A stretch of 64,000 bases of DNA. It comes from Parasponia andersonii. Taxonomy: Eukaryota; Streptophyta; Magnoliopsida; Rosales; Cannabaceae. The position numbers were made by a program, and so were the translations under genes. The stretch lies in the NCBI GenBank assembly GCA_002914805.1, contig JXTB01000098.1, positions 362,991 through 426,990 on the forward strand, read 5' to 3'. Of the stretch, positions 58,206 to 64,000 are shown piece after piece; positions within the stretch are counted from its first letter, which is position 1; the number at the start of each line of letters is the position of its first letter. The notes under the pieces were generated by a model that was given only the letters and a program-made list of their open reading frames with translations, was not told where the DNA came from and searched no databases.

Positions 58206-59038
58206 AAAATGAGGAGAACCTCTTTTCCTATCTTATTGATAATAAATAAATAGAAAGAAAGAAACCTGTGGCGAGATGACAAACTTTTTTTTTCCTTCTA
58301 CTTTTTTGGGATTGAACAAAAATATTTTTTTTTATAATATAGTTAACTAGATATCCTTTTTGATTATATGAATAAACATGTCCCTTTTTAATAGTAATAA
58401 TTTTAGTTTACTATTATATCTTAGTAAACTACTTACTTATCACTATGATAAAGTGGTATATCATTTGAGAAATTTCAATAAATATTTTCCATGGGTGCCC
58501 TAATTACAACCATAAGCCTCCCTCAATAATCAAAATAAGCTATATCCACCTAAAAAGACTTAATTACCTAAAAAAATCGATCTTTAATTTAAACTCAAAT
58601 CTCAAATTAAATAAATAAAATAAGTATAACTATAAATTATATTGAGATACTCAAATTTAACTAAATTAAACTTAATTAGTTATAGTTTCAAAAATATAAG
58701 GTTTGGAGGGGCGTCTGTTGGTATGAGCACTCAGTTGCATGTGAATTGCACATTGTCACATTCCAACCAAAATTTGAAGTTAATTAAAGATTCAGAACTA
58801 GTATCAGTGGTGGGGTGAATTTAAGTACCTGATTACAATTTTGTTTTTTTGTTATCAGGGGATATATTGCAAATTGACCAAAAAAAAAATTCAGCCAATC
58901 GTGCTAAAAACCCTAAAAATATTAACTACTATTAATCTTTGAGCATTCCAAATAGATACAGATAATTTGATATGTATCGTATATGAGAATAGATATATTT
59001 AAAGAATTAAAAAATACAAAATAATCCGTATAAACCTT
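58206..59038. other. Intergenic DNA, 3' flank of RING-H2 gene 2
   Basis: AT-rich, no gene. The last ~35 bases match the flank of gene 1. Confidence 0.55.
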
Positions 59039-59821
59039 CTAAGTTGGCATGGCGTACCGGCACATTGGACACATATGACTAGTCTCCAACCACCGTACGA
59101 TACAATCCTTGTGATAAAGATGAGAGCAAGGCATGCGTAGCACCTTATTATGATCATCATCATCCTCATGAATAATATTATCAGTGTTGTCAAACGACAA
59201 TTTTTCTAAACAAATACTGCATTTTTCTATTATCGTTGCACCCAAATCATCGACTTTCACCTCCTTAAGTGCCTCGATGGATGACTTAGTCGCTGGAACA
59301 GTCCTAAAAAACTCTGCAGATACACTCAACGTGCGCTCAACCTCTTCTTGGAACCAAGTCCAGTCGGTCATGGCGAGTTCGTATTCGGATGGAAGCAGCC
59401 GTTCGCTCCGGGTGCGGTCAATCCCATCTAGGGCTATAACGTTTGCAGTGAGAGTTAGCATTCTGGAGTTGGCAAAGTTAGGGTTTTCGGCTACAGCGGA
59501 GGCGCGGGAGCAGATTTCTAACGCATAGGACTCAACTAGTGCAGGCTCCAGTACGACGCCCATGGCGTTGAGCCAATCGCGAGTGACTGATTGAGCTTGT
59601 ACGAAGTACTCGCGACGGGATATTAGATGGGAGCTTTGGGCCATTACCCAAAACATGCCGGGTACCAAGCGTTCAAGTTTATATATGAAGTGGAAGAAGA
59701 AGTAGTAATCGTTTTCATCGGGAAGATATATTTGTCGATTCCAATCGTCATGATTATCCGACTGGATGATATGCAAGCGATAATGGTTGGAAAGAAGCGT
59801 TGGATCTGCACTGGACGCCAT
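59039..59821 (-). CDS. RING-H2 finger protein 2, probable E3 ubiquitin ligase
   Basis: 260 residues, one exon, paralogue of the gene at 53168. RING-H2 at residues ~201-254: CSIC, a longer acidic loop (HEDDDDHN), PCSHLYHKDC and CPMC, all ligands present, ending RYAMPT as in gene 1. Shared N-terminal motifs are ISRREYFVQAQSVTRD and NPNFANSRMLTLTANV; the long acidic insertion of gene 1 is replaced by a shorter segment (SERLLPSEYELAMTDWTW). No membrane segment. The preceding 30 residues include SIEALKEVKVDDLGATI, nearly identical in gene 1, suggesting selection on this part as well as on the RING. Start at MASSADPT matches gene 1. Targets unknown. Confidence 0.9.
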   Translation of the reverse strand: MASSADPTLLSNHYRLHIIQSDNHDDWNRQIYLPDENDYYFFFHFIYKLERLVPGMFWVMAQSSHLISRREYFVQAQSVTRDWLNAMGVVLEPALVESYALEICSRASAVAENPNFANSRMLTLTANVIALDGIDRTRSERLLPSEYELAMTDWTWFQEEVERTLSVSAEFFRTVPATKSSIEALKEVKVDDLGATIIEKCSICLEKLSFDNTDNIIHEDDDDHNKVLRMPCSHLYHKDCIVRWLETSHMCPMCRYAMPT

Positions 59822-59879
59822 AGAATATTGAGATCTAAAAAGAAAAAAGAAAAAAGTTATTCCAAGAGCAAGAGAGCTT

Positions 59880-59902
59880 GAACTACAATATATATAGGGT
59901 TC
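59880..59902 (-). promoter_or_regulatory. TATA-like box of RING-H2 gene 2
   Basis: Minus strand CGAACCCTATATATATTG, about 65-80 bp upstream of the ATG, matching the position and flank of the box before gene 1. A (TA)n microsatellite follows upstream at 59981-60010. Confidence 0.6.
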
Positions 59903-59976
59903 GATAATAATCTCGAATTGAATAATTGTTTGTATCTTGAATATTATTGATGGAGAATGAAAGCACGAGTATATAA

Positions 59977-60012
<36 letters not shown>

Positions 60013-60179
60013 TGATATTACTACAATATATATAGGCTTCCTATTTATTTAGTTTTGTGGGATAAATCTAGATATTTATAACTACGAACCAACTAATACG
60101 AAATATATTAATGTTCCAAATCCGAATAGGACACCAATTTCTACAACATTAAACCTATTAGAATTGTACGTACTTAAAT

Positions 60180-60480
60180 GTGGTTAGAATTGGCTCAGAC
60201 TAGTAATCGATTTTTTATAATTATAACTAGTAATCGATTTTTTATATGTAAAATCCCATTTTCTGAAAAGCTTTTAGAAAAATATCATTTTTTAAAATAG
60301 TAACTAGTAATCGATAACTAGTTTTCGAGCTTTGGTAACTCGTAACAAAGATAATTATAACTGGTATATAACTTGTAATTGGTAACCCCTAACCAATTTT
60401 CAAAAATGTTAATTAGTAACCATTTTAAAAATAATATTTTTCTAAAACTTTTTAAAAAATGATATTTTCCGAAATTTAGA
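60180..60480. mobile_element. Foldback MITE-like element (copy 2 of 2) next to short direct repeats
   Basis: Left TTTTAGAAAAATATCATTTT TTAAAATAGTAAC and right, reversed, TTTTAGAAAAATATTATTTT TAAAATGGTTAC form an imperfect foldback over about 60245-60475, related to that at 16145-16370. Just before it, ACTAGTAATCGATTTTTTAT occurs twice in tandem (about 60198-60250). Confidence 0.55.
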
Positions 60481-61252
60481 AAAACTCGTTTTTTTGTAAT
60501 TTTTCTTAAGTTTTTATGGGTATAAGTGTTAGAAACCTTGTTAGCAATCAAATCACTAGTAAATTGGTCTTCAACCTTATTTTGACGCATTTAAATCGTT
60601 AGCGTCTAGCTCTGAAATTGACTTTAAGAAGTTAAACATATGCGCAAGAAGAAGTTTATAATGAAACCGCAAGAGAAAAAGTTTAAAATGCAAAACCTTC
60701 CAATTAAAATCTCGTAGATGGTATACTGACTTATAATCAAAGGTGAATTTTACTAGTCACCCTCCAAAATGTCAGAAAGTATTAGGCTCCATTAACTAGT
60801 GACGGTGGAGATGGATTTAATATCTCGTTATTTCTCCTATAATTGAACCCTTTATAGTTAAATGGATCTCTGATATTCTTTATTTCGTTCTGATTTTATT
60901 GCTTAAGAAAAGTTTTTTGGCTATGAGTTTTATTTTTTAGAAATTTTCAAGAAAATATTTGACACTTGTACTTTGGAGAATAGTAGAATACTGTTAAGTC
61001 GGTCATTGAAATCTTTGGTTTCAATTCAAATAACTGCATGTCTAAATATTTGCCCTGGTAGATATAAACTCACAGTTGCCACATCATGAATTATATCCCA
61101 ACTTTGATATCATAATTAAGACGTAAGATTTTTTTTTTAAAAAAAAAAACCGCTATATGTATAATAAGTGAGACGAAATCAATAAACCATAATAAATTAT
61201 ACATCTAACATTCCAAATAATTATGCGAATAATGTCACCAAATAACTTCAAT
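60481..61252. other. Intergenic DNA
   Basis: No gene recognised; a 90-residue frame on the minus strand (60318-60590) is low-complexity. Confidence 0.5.
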
Positions 61253-61927
61253 TTAAAGTAATTCGTATGAAAATTTAAGTTGGCATGGTATAACGACACA
61301 ACGGGCACACATATGACTACACTCCAACCACCGTACTATGCAGTGTTTGTGATAAAGATGAGAACATGGCATTTGTACAACCTCATGATCGTGATCATCT
61401 TCATTATTATTGTCCAACAAAGACAATTTTTCTAAACAAATACTGCATTGCTCTACTAGTGTAGAAGCCAAACTCTCGTGATCATCAACATGAACCTTCT
61501 CAAGCGCCTCGATACATGACTTGGTTGCTGGAACACTAGTAGTCCGAAACAATTCCACAGATTCGCTCATGATAGGCTCAAACTGTCCTAATTGGTACAA
61601 GGTTCGGTGAGTGGTGACATTGAAAGTGAGCTCTAGTACTCTCAAGTGGGAATACTCGGGGTTTTGGGCTATAGTTGGAGGTGAAGAAGCGGATTTCCAA
61701 CTCGTAGTACTCGGCAAGTGAAGACTCCACTATGCCAATGGAGTTGAGCATGTTGCGAATGACGAATGGAGCTTCTGCAATGTACTCGCGACGGGATATT
61801 AGACGGGTGATTTCGATTGTGAGTTGATTTTCACAGTGATTGATCAACCGGAAGAAGAAATAGTAGTCGTTTCGGTCGAGGATGTGTATGTAATAAAATC
61901 ACTAGTAGTATCTGTTGACGCGTCCAT
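61253..61927 (-). pseudogene. RING-H2 finger gene 3, frameshifted
   Basis: Third paralogue. The start MDASTDTTSD at 61927 corresponds to MASSADPT of gene 2. The frame changes soon after (about 61890), giving HILDRNDYYFFFRLINH and LISRREYIAEAPFVI; again at about 61680-61700, giving NPEYSHLRVLELTFNV; and a small indel near 61290 alters the end, so the RYAMPT tail is lost and reads VVIPCQLKFSYELL. The RING-H2 ligands themselves (CSIC, PCSHLYHKHC, CARC) are all still encoded. The first two breaks rule out a full-length protein, though a short RING-only product from the ATG at 61717 is formally possible. Confidence 0.85.
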
Positions 61928-62046
61928 GATGAGACTTAGTAATGCGCCTAGCATGTATATTTAGTTTGAGATCAGTAATTAATGCCTAGAATTGTTACAA
62001 CTATATGGAAGAATCTTAATTACTTGATCGAACGTTTAAAATTTTG

Positions 62047-62081
<35 letters not shown>

Positions 62082-62098
62082 GAATCGACCTAATATAT
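61928..62098. other. Short intergenic stretch with (TA)n
   Basis: (TA)n at about 62051-62077. No promoter matching those of RING genes 1 and 2 is visible upstream of gene 3. Confidence 0.5.
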
Positions 62099-64000
62099 TG
62101 TCACAATCCGAGGCCAGGGTCAATGACAGAATGTGTATTTCATAAATTAGAAATACCAAAAAGAATTAAATAAAATGACTCAATTCATTCAAAATTTTGC
62201 CTCGGGGACTCTAACATTTTAAAACTGGCCTCAACAAAATATTTAAATGAAAATAAAATCTCACAGTTATGCGTAACTCATTGAATATAGACCATAAACA
62301 AAACAACTGTTTTAATAGTCGTACATCACAAATCATCTCATACCCAAACACAGACATAAGTAATACAAACCGTGTCCAGATTTCATATTCTAATTAATAA
62401 AGTTTAATGAAATCCAAATTCCTACTCAACTTTAAATATTTCACAAGTCTTATAGAAAATTACCAAAATATAAATAAACTAGTTGTTCTGCAAATATCTC
62501 GATTTATCTCTTCTGATCCAGATTATACTGAGTGCCACCTGAAGGGAAGAAAGGGGTGAGCTAATGCGCAGTAGAGAATCAATTACAAGTTCTTATATAT
62601 ATATAAAATATACTCATGTAAAAGGTCCTGCATAGTCAGTATTCCATTCAAAATAGTTCACAAAACTCAAGTAGAAGTCATAGTCTAATAGTCAAACATT
62701 TCAAACCATTGTAATATTCATCAAAACCAGTACATATCTATTCAAGCCAACATATGTCCATGTATGCAATCCTGATATCTGAAGTGTTCTAATGGGTCAC
62801 TCGTAAGTCCGAGCCACCTAAAGAGGTGCCGTAAGTCCGATCACCCAATGTGGGGCATCGTAAGTCCGATCATCCGATACAGGGCATCATATGTCCGATC
62901 ACCCAATGTAGAGCATCGTAAGTCTGATCACCCAATGTAGAGCATCGTAAATATGTGAATGTATACAAATGTTTTATAAATGACATAATAAGGATATGCA
63001 CCAATTCTACAGAATCTCAAAATAACCATGTAGTATTCTTTAATCAACTCACTTCCAGTCCTTAAAACTGAGTTCTCAAACCATTTTGGATTTTCTAAAA
63101 ATTTCGGCATTACAACAGTTATTTTCTATCAAAACCCAAAAATCCAATTTCCTATAGAAATCAATCCAAAATAGTATATATGACACGCCAACCAGTGTGA
63201 CGTGTCTCCCAGACAGTTTATATCTCAAATTAGGTCAAAAATGGACATAAACACAATTTTTATAAATTATTTCACGAAATTCTATATTTATTGAAAATAT
63301 GTAAAATTCATAAACTAAATTAATTTTTGAATCAAGTAATCGAATCCCTACCTCTATCAAACATCCAACTAGCGTTACAAGGCTATGGAGAAAGTTTGGC
63401 GTCGTTTGGGTGTCGTTTGGAAAAGCAGACGTCATTTTCGAAACTTTAGTTCCTTGGTTTGAAAACTTGATTTTCAAACGGAGCTTCAAATCATGAAACG
63501 GACTTCACCACTGAATTTAGAGCACCCAAAAACCCTAGTTTAGACATATAATTTATCAAATTTGGATGCGGGCTCAACGGCACACAAATCAAGGCAAATC
63601 TGAGCCGTCCGATCATGTTTTTCGAGCCCGCTCCAGAACATAGTCAATATATATATCATTTTTCACCATTTTCAACGTAGATTCCAAAAATGATATCAGT
63701 TTTAAAATCTAACGGTACGATCGAAAACTCAATTTCAAAACCAATTATGAAATTACCACAAAATTAAATATTAAAATATTGCTACAGTAGTCAACTTCTC
63801 ACCGGAGCCGAGTTGGAGGCCGAGAGTGGTCAGAAATCAAAGCTGGAGTCGAGATGAATCCAACGGTGGTGGTGGTGCAGTGATCGGACGGCGGAACGGT
63901 GGACGAAAAACCGATCCGGAAGCGCAAACTTCAGGCTACGATTTCTTCGACGAGAGGCGGTGGTTCACGGTGGCAGTACCTGGCGCTGGTTCGTCGGCGT
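62099..64000 (+). mobile_element. LTR fossil, TGTCACGACC family, copy G (runs off the window)
   Basis: Begins TGTCACAATCCGAGGCCAGG and reaches the GC-rich block (63780-64000; TGGCGCTGGTTCGTCGGCGT) that also lies in copy D at about 43528-43547. The 3' end is beyond the window, so whether it is solo or part of a longer element is unknown. The middle is distinct from copies B-D. Diverged subfamily, probably older. Confidence 0.75.
62805..62950. repeat. Tandem repeat of about 29-30 bp inside LTR copy G
   Basis: The unit GTCCGATCACCCAATGTGGG followed by GCATCGTAA occurs about five times with small changes (GTAAGTCCGATCA, ATATGTCCGATCA, GTAAGTCTGATCA). It occupies the place where copies B-D have the conserved GGTAGGCGTAGGCATTCGG block. 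Confidence 0.75.

Noticed and set aside
62805-62950. Regular repeats with short spacers considered as a CRISPR array
   Set aside because: Units are contiguous tandem repeats without distinct spacers, and this is a plant nuclear sequence.

Overview
This window is nuclear DNA from a flowering plant, most likely a eudicot; I cannot name the species. The evidence is AT-rich intergenic DNA packed with LTR retroelement remains, MITEs and hAT- and MULE-like elements, plant-type AMT1 ammonium transporter genes, a plant F-box fragment, plant RING-H2 genes and a decayed piece of plastid 23S rDNA. There are three runs of N: 19129-19179, 30577-31004 and a single base at 32388.

The left and centre hold an AMT1-like ammonium transporter cluster. 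It contains two broken copies in inverted orientation (5879-7177 on + and 13724-15008 on -), which sit in arms that also share their 5' and 3' flanks. A third C-terminal fragment (10641-12318, -) is split by an hAT-like element. A promoter-plus-start-codon remnant lies at 16494-17000. A long open frame at 45372-46607 is joined to the front of an F-box gene. One copy is open from start to stop (49620-50933). All copies belong to a divergent branch: the FNPG motif has changed or gone, and several copies lack pore residues (Phe gate or twin His). In the open copy, the last codons and the stop lie in sequence shared with an LTR fragment.

Between these genes is a layered graveyard. A family of large (about 2.2-2.8 kb) solo LTRs with TGTCACGACC-type ends occurs at least eight times, whole or partial. 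Three copies have perfect 5-bp target duplications. One of them sits inside a Ty1/copia fossil (30215-36960) and another inside a second copia remnant (about 54850-57715). Other elements are a MULE-like element with long inverted ends (19638-21648), a second long-TIR element (47736-48903), a two-copy 0.5-kb MITE-like family, foldback MITEs, and an unusual array of about 180-bp repeats carrying the perfect palindrome GTTTACTAGTAAAC (about 37290-38120).

The right end holds three related RING-H2 genes on the minus strand: two open (53168-54037 and 59039-59821) and one frameshifted (61253-61927). They share C-terminal and 3' sequence, and the two open ones share a promoter motif, so they arose by local duplication. 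No operon-like logic applies. The genes are linked by duplication history, with the AMT1-like cluster and the RING-H2 cluster side by side.
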